Below are positions 24,702 to 37,453 of a stretch of DNA of 64,000 nt, one piece after another; position 1 is the first letter of the stretch; every line of letters begins with the position of its first letter. This DNA comes from Blasia pusilla (taxonomy: Eukaryota; Marchantiophyta; Marchantiopsida; Blasiales). The notes under the pieces were generated by a model. The model was not told the origin of the DNA. It was given only the letters and a program-made list of their open reading frames with translations, and did no database searches. A program made the translations under genes and the position numbers. Location of the stretch: positions 40,796,001-40,860,000 of the forward strand of contig CM114271.1 of NCBI GenBank assembly GCA_050084515.1, read 5' to 3'.

Positions 24702-25788
24702 AATAAAAAAACAACAATTATAATAGTTGTTGTGAATAGTATTCGGGTGGATTTACTGATTCGACTCATACTTGTGCATGAAATACATGAAAAATATTCT
24801 TCTAGATTTAGGCAAACCAATAAGTAGCTATATGGCAATGAATTTGTGCTTTAGTACATGAAACAAAATTTTCCCTTATCATTGAGGATATCCATAGAAA
24901 ATGCAGCGTAAGGAATAGGAGAGAAACCCTTAGTGGATAGACTATGCTCCTTTATAGGCTCGAATATTGACGGTCAAATGTCAAAGTGGAAGCATGGCTC
25001 AATAAGGCTTATGACTTTGGTGAGAATTTGCGGCAAGTGTAGGTTCTAGAGCACACCGCCCGCGTCTTTGGTGGACCAACTTAGTCCCACACGAGGTGTT
25101 GCAGAGGGCGTATGCGCGAGTGGAGCGCCCCTCCCAATTGTTGGTGGATTCCATATTGGATTCGGGTCGTCAATCATAGGCAGTGAGGCACGATGATCAA
25201 CCGTCGTTGATTGTGGTCAATAGGATTGGCATGCCATGGGCAGCCTTTCCCACATTTATGAGTTTTCCCGCTTCCTATGCATTCAAGAAGGACGGACCTA
25301 GCTTGGTTTGGGATGACCAGGTACAGAGGTTGGTGGAGCCCAACGCCGATGAGCGAGAGTGAGAGATGGGATTCCCCATAGGAATGACGGCAGTACAATC
25401 GCTTTCAGAGGCATCACGACGTCATGTCTTCGGTCAAGCAATGGACCTAAACTACTTGACATGGATTTTGAGCTTAGGAATAGTTGAGCAACGTCATTTG
25501 AGGATGCGGCAGATCACATGTGTTGCGTTGGTGAGCCCCATGCCTACCGAGACGGTTGAGGCAGAGGTTGGGGGCGAGACGCGAGGAGATTGACATACCA
25601 TGGATGATCGGGAGAGACACCCTTGGACTTCTTGGGATGTTTTGCGGGTACACCATGAGACGGTAGCCACAACATCGAGTGTGGTTTCGGGTACTGCACA
25701 TGGAGATTAGATTTTGCAGTTGGCTGCAGGAGAGCAATCGAGTTGTGTTGTCTGAGACGGGGTTGCACTATAGCAACCATCTACACCT

Positions 25789-27150
25789 ATGCCAGAGAGT
25801 CCTACCGTAGTCATGATGGAGACTTGGGAGCCAGACATGGGCCTTAAGTTGACAAGAGGAGAGCAGTGCCGGATACATCAGTTCCTTAGGAGTTATAGGA
25901 GTTGTTTTGCATTTAGCATGAAAGATTTGGGTACGCGGAAGGGTCCAGGGATCCGCATTGAATTGTCGAGTGACCAGCCAATCTTCCGACTACCCTATAG
26001 GTACAATGACGTGGAGAAGGCTTTGATTCAGAGTAGGAGCTAGGATTTGGATGGAGCAGGACTAGTGGAGATGTCGTATGGAGAGTATGCATCTGCCACT
26101 GTCATGCCCGCCAAGAAGGATGTGCATGGCAACTGGACGGATAGGCGGATGTGTGGAGATTACCAACCTATCAATTGGTAGACAAAGTCCGATATGTATG
26201 CCATGCCCATCCATGAGGAGATATTTGATGCGATTAGGCGTACAAAGATCTTCAATTCATTGGATTTACAAGCCGGATACCATCAGCCGCCTATCAGATT
26301 GGAGGACAGGTAGAAGACGACATTTTGGGGCATCGATCCTCACGGGAAGGATTGTTGGTACCCGTGGCGGTTCTTACCATTCGGGTTAAAGAACGCTCTG
26401 GCTGAGTTTCAGAGGGTCATGGATAGGCTCTTGGCATGGCGTGATTTTTCTAGGTGTTATATTGATGACATCGTAGTCTTTAGGGCCACGGTTGAGGAGC
26501 ATGAGAGACATCAAGAGGAGATATTTCGACGATTGCAGTTACATGGGCTGCAGCTACATCCATGCAAGTACAAGTTCTTCTACAACCAAATTGAGTACTT
26601 GGGTCATATGATATACCCAGGGGGCCTTGGTGTGTAGCAGATGAAGGTAGAGGCTATTTCACGCATTCCACGCCCTACAAATGTGAGTTGAGTTCGTGCA
26701 TTCATGGGATTGGCAAACTTCTATCGATGGTATGTCAAGGGTTTCAATTCGATTGCGAAGCCCCTAACCTTGCTGACCAAGGTGGATCAAGAGTGGCACA
26801 GGGGGGATGAGAAGGAGAGAGCATTTCAGCTGCTCAAGGACAGATTGACTTCCGTGCCCATATTGAGGAGACCGATCAGGGGGCGTCTTTTCCAATTGTA
26901 TATTGATTAGAGCATATTGGGGCTTGGGGCCATGATCACCCAGCATGACGATGATGTTAGAGAGTTTGTGGTGGCTTACGCTGGTCGCTCGAACAACGTT
27001 GCAAAGGCAAAGTATAGCTCGTATGAGGGTGAGTGCTTGGCTGCAGTGTGGGTTGTCGCGCATTTCAGGTATTATCTATTCAGCAACCCCTTAACCATCA
27101 TTACTGATCATCAACCACTTAAGTGGTTGATGGAGTCCGACAAGCTTACA
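25789..27150 (+). pseudogene. Ty3/gypsy pol fragment (reverse transcriptase, RNase H)
   Basis: One reading frame carries the whole segment, interrupted by TAG at 26041, 26179, 26311, 26635 and 26908 and TGA at 26689, with no frameshift seen. In order: FAFSMKDLG upstream of RT; MCGDYQPINW; FNSLDLQAGYHQ; FLPFGLKNA; the catalytic CYIDDIVVF; YLGHMI; the RT/RNase H connection FMGLANFYRWYVKGF; and the RNase H part with KYSSYEGECLAAVW and ITDHQPLKWLM. It is cut at about 27150, where sequence of a CACTA transposase in the opposite direction begins. Integrase and LTRs of this copy are absent. It is a different gypsy lineage from the one at 31-34 kb, judging by the RT motifs. It is plainly non-functional. 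Confidence 0.85.
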
Positions 27151-28567
27151 AATCCCATGGCTTCATCTTTAACATACCCTTCTAACATGCAACCCTCTGG
27201 TCTTGCTTTAGACGTGACATGCTTTTTAATTGTTCTCATGTACCTCTCTATTGGGTGCGTCCAGCGACAAGCCACTGGTCCACAAATATCAAGTTCCTCT
27301 ATTAAATGGACAAGTAAATGGGTCATTACGTCAAAGAAGGCAGGAGGAAAGTGCACCTCTAATAGACATAAGATGATAATGGTATCCTCACGTAGTCTTT
27401 TCAAGTTGGGAAGCATCATAGACTTTGACACATATACTTTTAAAGAACCTAATTAACCTCATTATAATCATCCGAACTTCCTTTTTCATGAGGCCACACA
27501 AAGAGTAAGGTAGGATTTGATGAATCAACACATGGTAGTCATATGAGTTCATATTTTCCATTTTCTTGTTAACCACATGTTTCTTCTACTGACCACAATA
27601 CTCCGTGGGCGCTTTCAATTCCTGAATTGTACCAAGAACTATCATCAACTCATGAGGAGACAGTACATAATGTGCAGTAGGTTTCAAAAGATCTTCTACT
27701 CTTTGCAGATGCTGCTGCAACCACGAATGAGGTCGAACTCTTCTTGCCTCCATATCTCTTCTAAACTTGACTATGTCTTTCATTCCAAATATTGTCTTTA
27801 CTAAGTTCCCAACAATGTTATTCTCCACATGCATGACATCCAAGGTATGGCGAATGAGAAGATGTTGATTTTTTATCAAGGAATCTCGTCAAAGACAAAT
27901 GTGAAACCAAAACAAATCCTGATAATAAGACTTTTGTTCAAGGGAAAATTAAGTTGCTAGGATACTTTCCAATAAGGTAAATTGAAGAGAAAACTCCTCC
28001 TCTTGACTCCTATTTTCTTGTATGGGTCTGAAGTACCATCTTCTCGTCCTCCACTCTCGTCATATTCTAGTTTCTCCGGAGTCCAAGCCAGAATCTCCTC
28101 ACTTGTAACTCTTTCTGGTGGTGGCCTTGTTTCCCCTCTACCATTAAAATGGATGCCATACTTCCTACCTCTCCAAGGATGAGTACAAGGCAAGTATCAT
28201 CGATGACCTCCAAAGATGGGTTTGCCACATTCTTTGGAGAAATTTGATTCTATCCGAGGCCCACATGTGGTATACGCAAGCTTCCCACCATGGCTTTGCC
28301 CTGAGATTTTACCTAATGCAGGATAGTCATTGATAGTCCAAAGAATCATCGCCTTAAAAGTAAACTCCCACTGCCCACGAGGTCTTTGAACATCTTGGAG
28401 CACCACTCCCGCCACCACCCCCAGATTTTTGGCACTTTGGGCAAATTATTGAATCTTTCAGATCCCCACGGAACAACACACATCCCATGGGACGTGCATG
28501 ATATGAATCGTAACTCAATCCTAGCTTTCCTATAAGCTTTTTGGCGCGTAATAACTAAGAGGAACAT
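27151..28567 (-). pseudogene. CACTA (En/Spm) TNP2-like transposase, C-terminal part
   Basis: Minus-strand frames with shifts between them give the TNP2 order: WTINDYPALG (28.4 kb), PWRGRKYGIHFNGR with RPPP (28.15 kb), FNLPYWK (27.97 kb), IRHTLDVMHVENN (27.85 kb), then a helical region with RLIRFFKSICVKV (27.45 kb) and the DUF4218 tail GPVACRWTHPIERYM with KARPEGCMLEGYV (27.2 kb). TNP2 catalyses cut-and-paste transposition of CACTA elements. The frame ends after DEAMGF, where antisense gypsy sequence takes over. No CACTA terminal repeats flank this copy, so it is a fragment. Confidence 0.8.
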
Positions 28568-28626
28568 GGTTTTCTACTGGAAGAATGAGTTTACCAAGCA
28601 TCTTCAAGATCTCACAAAGAGCAATG

Positions 28627-29260
28627 TGTCGTGCGCATATACATCGCTACACAATATACATCGTTGTTGACAAACATACACACAAACAAATACGATCCCA
28701 TGCTAATATGACATCCAAAAAACAAGACAAGAAGTACGAAAATATCTCCAATAAAATAGGATCTAATCTCTCTCAACACCACAACTCTCAAATGTGTGCA
28801 CTCTAACATATCTCTCTCAACGTCAAACCCAACCCACTCTCCTAATGAGAGGCTTGGGTTACACTCACAAGGCAAGGGACCATACTCCGCCGCCTCGTGC
28901 CAAGAGGTTCAACAAAGAGCGAATGAGTTCTCAACCTCTCTCTCCTTGAGGTATACCCCCTTCCCTCTCCCAACCTCTCTCCTCGATAACCTACGCTCGC
29001 AGGTCACCTCCTTGGCTCTTGACCTGCTGTAGCGGGTCAAGTGCCACTTCCCAAAGTGAAAATTAAACTCTACCAAACATGGAAACTTACCCAAAATAAT
29101 AAGTTTCTCTATATGGCTCCAAATGAGCCGAAACGAAGGGGAAATCTACTCTCTCACGTTTCCCAGGACCTAAGAAAGTCATCCTTGACCTCCTGAGCCT
29201 GTCCTCCTCTATCCTAAACAATCTGCCAGATAACCTTGATCTATCATAAAAGTCGTGACA
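28627..29260. repeat. LTR-like unit, TG...CA ends
   Basis: It begins TGTCGTGCGCATATACATCG and ends GTCGTGACA, so it has the short inverted TG/CA ends of an LTR. A second copy of its first 140 bp or so starts at 29263 (same first 20 bases) and diverges after about 29400. No coding region belongs to it. It could be a solo LTR followed by a truncated one. Confidence 0.4.
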
Positions 29261-29262
29261 TC

Positions 29263-29402
29263 TGTCGTGCGCATATACATCGCTACATAGCATATATCGC
29301 TGTCGACAAAGATACACACAAACATGCACAATCCCATGCTAACTCATGGCATCCAAACAACGAGACAAGAAGTACCAAAATATCTCCAACCACCCCCCTA
29401 GT
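29263..29402. repeat. Truncated second copy of the 28627 LTR-like unit
   Basis: It shares the start TGTCGTGCGCATATACATCG and further blocks (ACACACAAACA, GACAAGAAGTAC, AATATCTCCAA) with the unit at 28627. The sequence at 29403-29642 is unassigned. Confidence 0.6.
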
Positions 29403-29642
29403 TGATGGTTAGATCCCTCTAACTCCAGATAGCCATCTATCCCTACCTACCATGACATACATCTCTTGGACGCTAAGAGCAAAAAGGTCAGGTGCTCATG
29501 TGGCCCCATCATTAGTCGCCTTCTTGTCATCCATGTCATAGACATAAGTCGGAATCTAGAACTACCTACTCTATGAACATCTGGGACACATCCATCGTCG
29601 TTCAGGAATCCTAGTGAGAGGTGGTGTCAGACATGTCATATT

Positions 29643-30672
29643 TGTCGTGCGCCTACTCTCCTTGAACAGTAATTGTTGTTGTTGCGGAAGCGTGTGTTCA
29701 GTAAGTAGGTCACGCTCTCAACGCTGATCTGCATCCAAATACGCACTCTAGTTAGTCGAGTCTGGATCAATCAGTGGGCTAAATTTCCAAGTTCTCGTCT
29801 CGGTCTCTCATAAAACTCAACCTTCCTAGATTTGCAGTTTACAACATAGGCTAGTCTCGAAAGACTTGGGATAGACTTTCTAGTCGGTTCTGGAACCTCA
29901 AACGGGGTTTCATGCTTGGCGGTTCCAACTGTCCGATGGACATCCAATGAGTCCCTAACCGAGACTCACACAAAATGAATCATGGTTCGGAATCCAAGTG
30001 TGGCGTACAAAGTCCACTCCCTTGGATCAGGTTTGGGTTTCGAGTTCCAACGCCAAACTCCCGTTCCATCCAGTGCCCTTGAGACGCTGTTTGGTGCAAA
30101 AAATGAGGATTCGTGTTCTAAGACATATTGGAGAAACTCCTCCCTTACAAGTACTTGTGGAGATCTCCGGGGTCCCCCTAACTTTAGGGAAGGACAGTTG
30201 GACCCCTCAAAGTGGCCCTCAAACCGATTGCTCTCATAGTCATTTTTTGCCAATATCTCTGTTTTACTCATGCATTTTCTAAGACCTTTGGTTCATTGGA
30301 AGCGCCAAAGAATTATCTTTCCAACGCCCTTATTTGTCCCAAACTCATCTTGGAGCTAAACGTTATGGTCCAAAATACAGTCAACTTCCCCAAACGCTAG
30401 TCGCGTTCCAAAACTGGTTCTCACCTCTTTGGCAACCAACCTTTAAGACTCAACTCATCTCGAGTCTTGGTTTGCATTTGGTTTAGGTTTCTTGGTCGCG
30501 ACCACTAACGCATGAAACACACAACTCCATTCCGCATTTCATCTTGTGGACTTTTCCAAGAGACCTTCCAAAAGCCTCTCCAAAGCGCGATCATCGTAGT
30601 GTGAGTCCACTTGAGTTATGATGTTCCGCTTGGCACCGATTTGGTGTTTGTTTGGTTATAATGGTCGGGACA
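29643..30672 (-). repeat. 3' LTR of the chromodomain gypsy element
   Basis: The LTR reads TGTCCCGACC to GCGCACGACA on the minus strand. Its boundaries are set by an inverted, diverged copy at 62232-63243 that carries its own target duplication. The purine tract AAGGAGGGG lies just upstream on the minus strand (about 30677-30688), as expected for the polypurine tract. The candidate left target duplication is ATATT (29638-29642); the partner would lie beyond the missing 5' LTR. Confidence 0.75.
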
Positions 30673-31365
30673 GTCACCCCTCCTTAGAAAGTTGATGTCC
30701 TCATGAATGCAAACCTTTGTAATGTTAAGTTCTAGGAAGCCGATCCCTTGACACTGAATCGCGTTCTGGTAGCTAACCCGCAATTCCTCTTTTGGCTTAA
30801 GTCTTAGGCTGTCGCTTGCAGCACTTAGAATTGTTAGCTTCTACACTTCAATCAGCCTAGACCAATTCTGCAGAACTAATCTAAACTATCAAAATAAGCT
30901 AACTAAGTCTGCAACCTAACACTTCACTTAGTATTTGTAAACAACCGCCTATTTATCTAGCCAACTCGTACTACTTTTGGGTCACTCGTATTCTACTTAG
31001 GCGCGTCACTAAGTTCACTCATGCAATATGAATGAGATCACCATAAACCCCAAGACACACTTATCTGCCCCACCGACGTAGGGCGGGTCCAAATGTTAGT
31101 ACTTCAACACTTGGTCATGATCTAGATGCCTTATCCGAATACAAGTTCTCACCTCAAATACTCATTGTTTGGCATCCTTGACTTACATCCTAAGCATATG
31201 AAGAACTACTCATTGCCATGCACTACCAAACTCAAAATCACGATCACAAGCACCGGATCTCCAAATCCTTGCATTCTTTATTGCAACAACTAAACTTTTC
31301 TAGTTACAACGGGTTATCGGCCCAAACTTCCTGGTCACAAGTTATGTCCTTTGCTTCACCATGTA
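30673..31365. other. Gypsy 3' untranslated region between pol and LTR
   Basis: No ORF. It lies between the end of the chromodomain and the LTR and holds the polypurine tract next to the LTR. Confidence 0.5.
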
Positions 31366-34300
31366 CTAACGTATGTGCCTATCTTGCATCCATTTGAAGT
31401 CTCCCAATGCCTCTTGCGCGTGCTCAAGATCTTCCTCCGCAATCCAAGTTGCCTCTTTCACATGGTGGCTTTTCCACTTGACCAAGTGCTCGTACTCGAT
31501 GGTTCTATGTCTCGAATGCATAAAGGTGCCCATCTCGAACTTTGGTTCCTCATTTTTTATGATCGGTTGTGGTCTCAACACAATCCTTCGTTCCGGACGC
31601 ACATTGTCTTGAAGACACTTCTTCAATAATGACACATGGAAAGTCGGGTGAATCTTGAACTTGGTTGAGGATGTGTACACATCCTCAAAAGGCTTTTCGT
31701 TGATCACATATGGTCCAACATACTTGGATGAAAATTTTGCGGACAATTCCTCCTGAAGAGTGAGATTCTTTACACTCAACCACACTTGCTCCCCAACTTG
31801 GAAACTCACTTGGCGCCAACTTTTGTTAGCATGCTTTACGTATCTTAGTTGAGCCTTGGCAAGACTTATCCTCGCTCTCTCTTATCGTTCATGCATTTCC
31901 ACTAACAAACCTTGTGTCGTTGCTTGACGAGTGTGTGTCAATGTAGCGCCCCTTGAAAGGACCAAGTCAAGAGGCCCTTCTGGTTCTCTATGATACACCA
32001 AAAGAAACGGATGTTCTCCGATTGTAGAATGCTTGGTCGAGTTGTAACAATACTCAACCATACTTAGCCACTTTGCCTAATCTCTTTGGTCCGCACTCAC
32101 GTAATTGCTTAAGTACTAGTTCACGATCGAGTTTAGTTTTTCGGTTTGCCCATCTGTTTGAGGATGGAAGACCGTACTAAAGTTGAGTTTGGTCCTAAAC
32201 CTCTTGAATAGATGTTTCCAAAAGGCACTGGTAAACTTCAGATCTTGATCGGACACAATCCTCCTAGGAAATCCGCGAGCTTGCCACCAACCATCCAGGA
32301 ACAGTCGCAAAGTCGTGTAGGCCATCGCAGAATCTCTCGTCGGCACAAACCTCCCCAACTTGCTAAATCGATCAACTATCATAAGTAAAGCGTTGTATCC
32401 CTCAGATTCTGGAAGACTCGTAATGAAATCCATGCTAATGCTTTGCAAGGGTCCCTATGGGATCGGCAAAGGACGAACGAAGTAAGCCTTGCTTCTTGGC
32501 ATAAGAAACTCTGTTTGTCTGACAGGTCACGCAGGTCTTCACATATTGAGCAACATCTTCTTTCATGTTGGGCCAGAAGAACCTCTTGGCCGAAACAACA
32601 AGAGTGGATTTCTCCCCTTTGTGTCTTGCCAAGATCCATCATGACATTCCACAAACACTTTGGTCCGTAGCTTGCCTTGGCCTACATAGATCCTGCTCTA
32701 CTTAACCTTAGCAAGGTGTGCCTCAAACTTAGATTGGCCACCTTCTCGCCTCGCTTCAACTTCCCAAGGCACTCACTCGCTTGCGCATGCTTCATGTATG
32801 CTTCACGAATCCTTCTTTCCAGATCTGTTTCATTAGGGAACATTGCTCTCAAGACTTGTGTCCTCGATGGCATATGCTTATCCCTATGACTTAACGCTTC
32901 TAGAATGATATTGTCTTTCCCCGACTGGTTGATAAGCTCCAAATTTTTCAATGCCAAGGTATCATGCCATGGAAGTTGCTTCGGTGTTACGCAATCCCGA
33001 GTCTCAAAATACTTGAGCGATATGTTATCCATGAATACTCGATTCTTGTAAAGTCCCAGATAGTGACGCCACTTCCTCGAGAAATGAACCGCCACAAACA
33101 ACTCTTTCTTATGAGTGGGCTATCTCCTTTCGGTATCGCTAACTTTCTTTTTCTCGTATGCTTACAAGTCTCCTTTTTGCACCAATATTCTTGTAATCGC
33201 GAAATCACTAGCATCAGTGTGCACCTCGGACGGTTGGTCAAACTCTGGTAGCTTCAAAACTGGTTCCTGCAAGAGGATCTCCTTGACTCTGTTGAACACT
33301 TTATCCACTTCCTCGATCCATGTTGTGTTGGCAAACTTGGTGGTCCAATCTGTGAGAGGTTTCACTATTCCCAGAAGTTCTTCACCTATGTCCGGTAAAA
33401 TTGGACCGCTCTAATGAATCTCCTCATCCCCTTCACAGTGGAAGGCGGTTCCCATTCGGAAATCGCGCTTACCTTCTCCATGTCTGGACTCACTCCATCT
33501 GCACTAACCACATACTGCAAGAACTTGATCTTTGTCAAACCGAACTCACTCTTATCCGCATTTGCATACAGCTTGTTCGCCCTGAGTTTTTCAAACACTG
33601 TCTTCAAATATCGAGCGTGCTTTTCTAATGTTTTCGAATAGATGAGTATGTCATCTATGTAGATGATCACAAACTCATCAGTCTCCTTGTGAAAGATGGA
33701 GTTCATCAAAGTGGTGAATGTTGGAGGTGCATTACAAAGACCGAAAGGCATTACCACAAACGCGAACGAACCGTATCTCGCCTTACACGCAGACTCTTCT
33801 CTACATGCGCTTCCGCAATCCGAATCTTATAATATCCTGATTTCAGGTCAATCCGGCTGAAACACTTGGCACTTGATCATCGATCAAAGAGGTCATCCAT
33901 CCTTGGAATAGGATAGTTGTTCCTTACCGTCACTTTATTCAGCGCCCGGTAATCAACACAAAGTCTCAACTTTCCATCTTTCTTCTTCACAAATAGAACG
34001 GGCGCTCCATAAGGTGACTTGCTAGTTTGGATGTAACCTCTCTTTAGGAGTTCACCCAACTCTTTCTTCAACTTAGCAAGTTCTTCTTGATTCAACCTAT
34101 GTGGTGCCTTTGAAGGTGTTTGAGATCTGGGTATCACCTCTATCTTATGATCAACTGCCCTATATGGCGACAACTCAGTTGGAAGCTCCTTAGTCAACAC
34201 ATCTTCAAATTCTTTCACAACTCTCTTGAGTGTTTTAGGAATTCCCCTTGAAGCCGAGCTATGATCTCTGCACCTCGCGCTTGCATCATCATCTACTTGT

Positions 34301-34575
34301 CTCATCAAGCAAAGGAATCCTTCCTCTAACTCAGTCAAACTCGTACTCGTGATGGTGTTCATCAACTGCGTCTTTCTAGGAACCTCAGGAACCAATCTGA
34401 CGTCCGTCCATTTACCGCTAACCAAGACGCTCAACCTCAAATGTCTTTGCCTTAGTTCCACCTCATACGCATCCAAGAACATATTTCCCAAGACTCCATT
34501 GATTCCGTCCATCTCGCAATCTGTGAAATTTTCCTTCAACTCGAATACTCCACATCCCACAACTAACCCTAAAAC
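31366..34575 (-). pseudogene. Chromodomain Ty3/gypsy pol polyprotein
   Basis: Minus-strand frames broken by shifts and stops give, in order: the end of a protease-like region ([12 protein letters not shown], 34.5 kb); RT with [20 protein letters not shown] and PYGAPV (33.95 kb), MPFGLCNAPPTF and catalytic YIDDILIYSK (33.65 kb); RNase H with SEVHTDASDF (33.2 kb) and WRHYL; the integrase zinc finger (HKGEKST with CVTCQ, 32.55 kb); the integrase core with MDFITSLP, VDRFSK, IVSDQD and FHPQTDGQTE (32.4-32.15 kb); and a C-terminal module with FHVSLLKK followed by a chromodomain (YEHLVKWKSHHVKEATW, 31.45 kb). This is the chromovirus layout. The 5' end stops at about 34575, where the 17-kb inverted element begins; gag and the 5' LTR are not found on its other side. 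Confidence 0.85.
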
Positions 34576-35136
34576 GGGGGCTGGTATTGAGGCAGGAGAG
34601 AGGGAGAGAGAAGAGGAAGAGAGGAGAGTCTCTCTTTAAAAAAAAAAGGGCCAAATCCGCCTCCTCTCTTCAAAAAAATTTTACATATTTGAAATTTTTT
34701 TTGCTTTCAAATTCATGAAATCTTTAGAAGAGAGTAGGTAGTGGTCCACATTCGGGCCTAAAGAAACCTCCTTTTTCCAAGGGGCGAAAAACAAGTAGAC
34801 ATCATAAGACCACTACAAACATTTTCCCATCACTCTCCATGTGAGCCTAAGTTTTTTCACGCTGTCTCGCCTCTGATGGCAATGTGCCTGGGCTATTTTT
34901 TTTTGGAGGACCATTGGCAAATAATGTGATCAGAAGTAGCAATCTCATCTCAATGAAAGGTTCAAATAAAGACCAACTTTGTGAAATGTGAACATAGAAG
35001 ACGATAATTGAACCAAAACATTGTTAGTTGTTTGGAATAAAGAGGAACTGATGTCCCTTCATTCAGATCCGAAATCTGAGAAACTGAGAAGCTGCACCCT
35101 TCCCAATCCGTCGGAGTTTTACATGTTGCAACTCTT

Positions 35137-37453
35137 GCAACCCATCGGAATCAGATGGCTTGCACCCTTTGCAAGCAAGCTCACCATAACAAAGGAAAGA
35201 TTTTGAGAAGTGATTCCATTCCACCCTGCACCCTCGAAGATCCAATTGGTTGGGAATCCGAAATGGCAATCCGACAAGCTTTAGGAATCCAACACGTCTT
35301 AGAGAAGAAAAGAAGCCTACGACTGGTTTGACAATACTAGGGGAACGAGCCAAAAGTGAAGAAGTCCGTCAGAATGCCTCAAAAGTTGGTCTCATAGGGA
35401 AAGAGTCCGATCACTCAAGCAGCCAACCTGTCGGAATCCGACAGCTTGCTTGGAAATGGTTAAAAAGTTGCAATGGTGAAAAAGTGACAAGTTGCAACCC
35501 GTCTGAATCAGACAGGTTGCAAAATAAACATTCTAAGTAGCTAGACGAACACAATCGACAAGGTCACAAAAAATATTCAGCAAAATTTTACAAACACCAT
35601 TATCGTTTGAAAAAATCTTGTCCCTTATTACATCCGAAGGAAGCTCGGAAACGATCATTTGATCTAGTATATGATTTCTTCAGCCTCGTCATCTACAAAT
35701 TTACTCCTAACTCTCCTAGGTTCCTGTACAAAAGGAATGTCGTGGGATACAAGTGGCTCCTCTGGCCAATTGTAGACGGGGATCGAAAATATTGGCGAAT
35801 TCGAGAGCCTTGGCACCCCCTTAGGTACACCATAACGGTCCCATGTAACCTGATTTGAGTCCCACCGCCTTCCTTGGCAGTAAATCTTGTACGCTCTGCA
35901 ATATGACACCCATCCAGTATCAATATGTGCTCCGTCCTTGGAGACACCATCATGTCCTCAGCCAGGTAGTAGGAATCCAACACGTATTAGAGAAGAGAGG
36001 AAGCGTAAGACTTGTTTGACGAAACTAGGGGAAGGTGCCAAAGTGAAGAAGCCCACCAGAATGCCTGTAAAGTTTGACTAACAGGGAAAGAGTTCGATCA
36101 CTCACGCAGCCATCCTGTCAGAATCCGATAGGTTTCCTGGAAGTGGTTAAAAAGGTGCAGTGGTCAAAAAGTGAAAAGTTGCAACCTGTGGCAATCCGAC
36201 GGGTTGAAATATGAAGTGTCAGAGTACATAGACGATCACAATCGACAAGACCAAAAAAGATATTCAACAAACTTTTACAAACACCATCATTGTTTGAAAA
36301 AATCTTGTCTTTTATTACATCCGAAGGAAGCTCAGAACTGTACATTTGATCTATTCTATGAATTCTTTTGCCTCATCAAATAAATCCCTACTCCAAAACG
36401 CTGCAATCAAGCACGGTCCTTGAGTACTTTGAACTCACTCTTCATCGTCTGAGAGCTCCTCCAGAATCACTGTCAGCCTTGCCCTCCCGATTGTTTGAAT
36501 TGTGGGAAGTGACGATGGTGTCACTACCAATGGTGGGTCTCGAACCGGAGCTGTCGGCTTCGAAGGAGAGTTGTACTAGCAACAGGCTAGTTGGAGGCCC
36601 CAATTAGCATGTCGTAATGTGCCTTTGCCTCTTTGCAAAGGTCAAACAATTCCTGCCTTCCCTCAAGGCAAAGAATGTTCCTGCCACTTTGCCAGGCGCC
36701 TCTGATACTCGCCCCCGAAAGGCCCACTAAGTCGAACACCAAGTCACCCGGCCTTGAGCAGAGCTCAATTAGCGTTTGCATCAGCACCGTCAACTTTTCC
36801 CTTCCTCCAAGTAAGGGGATACCATTTTCCATGTAAATTCCTGGGGAGGAAATGTATAAACTATCTAAGCTGTACCCATCAGAGCATGGATCCATTGGAT
36901 CGAGGATCTGAAACACTTGGAAGTTGTGCTCATGCCTTACAAAACAGTAGACAAAGGAGTGGTCCATCTGTTAAGAAGTAGGTTTGGAAAAAATGTCAAC
37001 AACAAGAAAGAGCTAATTTCAGTATGCAACAACAAGAAAGGTATACTATTAGAATGGTGACACAATGTGCAACTCGTTCCCAAAGAACTTTGCTTAACCC
37101 CAGAGAACTTAGTTATAGTCCTAATATTGGAGCAACCTGTTGGAGTCCAACGGGTTGTTTTACAAGTGTTAGTGATTTTTTTTGCCATTAGCAACCCGTC
37201 ACAAGGCGACAGGTTGCTAGCTTAGAGCAGCCCATGGTTGGCTAAGAGCAACCTGTTGATTCAGACGCGTTGCATCATTCTAGATACACAAAGAAAAGCA
37301 TAAGCACTTGCAACTCGTCGGGTTCCAACGGGTTGCATTCACCCAATGGAGACTTGCAGTAAATTTGCAACCCATCGCTTTCAGATGGATTGCACCACCG
37401 AAGTCTCCAGCTCAGAAAATCCGATGGGTTGCATGCAGAGATGCAACCCGTCG
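35137..37453. repeat. Scattered palindromes of the left arm and its intron
   Basis: Copies of the 27-bp palindrome lie at 35137, 35494, 36179, 37132, 37189, 37310, 37369 and 37441. Several keep pairing after change: 35494 has GTCTGA against TCAGAC, and 37132 has GTTGGA against TCCAAC. The last five lie in the intron 36968-37490. Confidence 0.8.
35664..35983 (-). pseudogene. Left-arm copy of the 107-codon GGGTQIRLHG ORF
   Basis: MLDSYYL and GGGTQIRLHGTV are shared with the plus-strand ORF at 50409-50732, but the left copy is split between two minus-strand frames, so it carries frameshifts. Function unknown. Confidence 0.6.

Larger units (their letters stand above)
21546..25788. other. No recognised gene
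   Basis: A GC-richer patch at 21880-22430 has frames of 60-90 codons without recognisable domains. 22450-25000 is AT-rich. From about 25000 GC rises again; the ORFs at 25174-25780 on both strands lie directly upstream of the gypsy pol frame and may be decayed gag or protease sequence, which I cannot identify. Confidence 0.35.
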
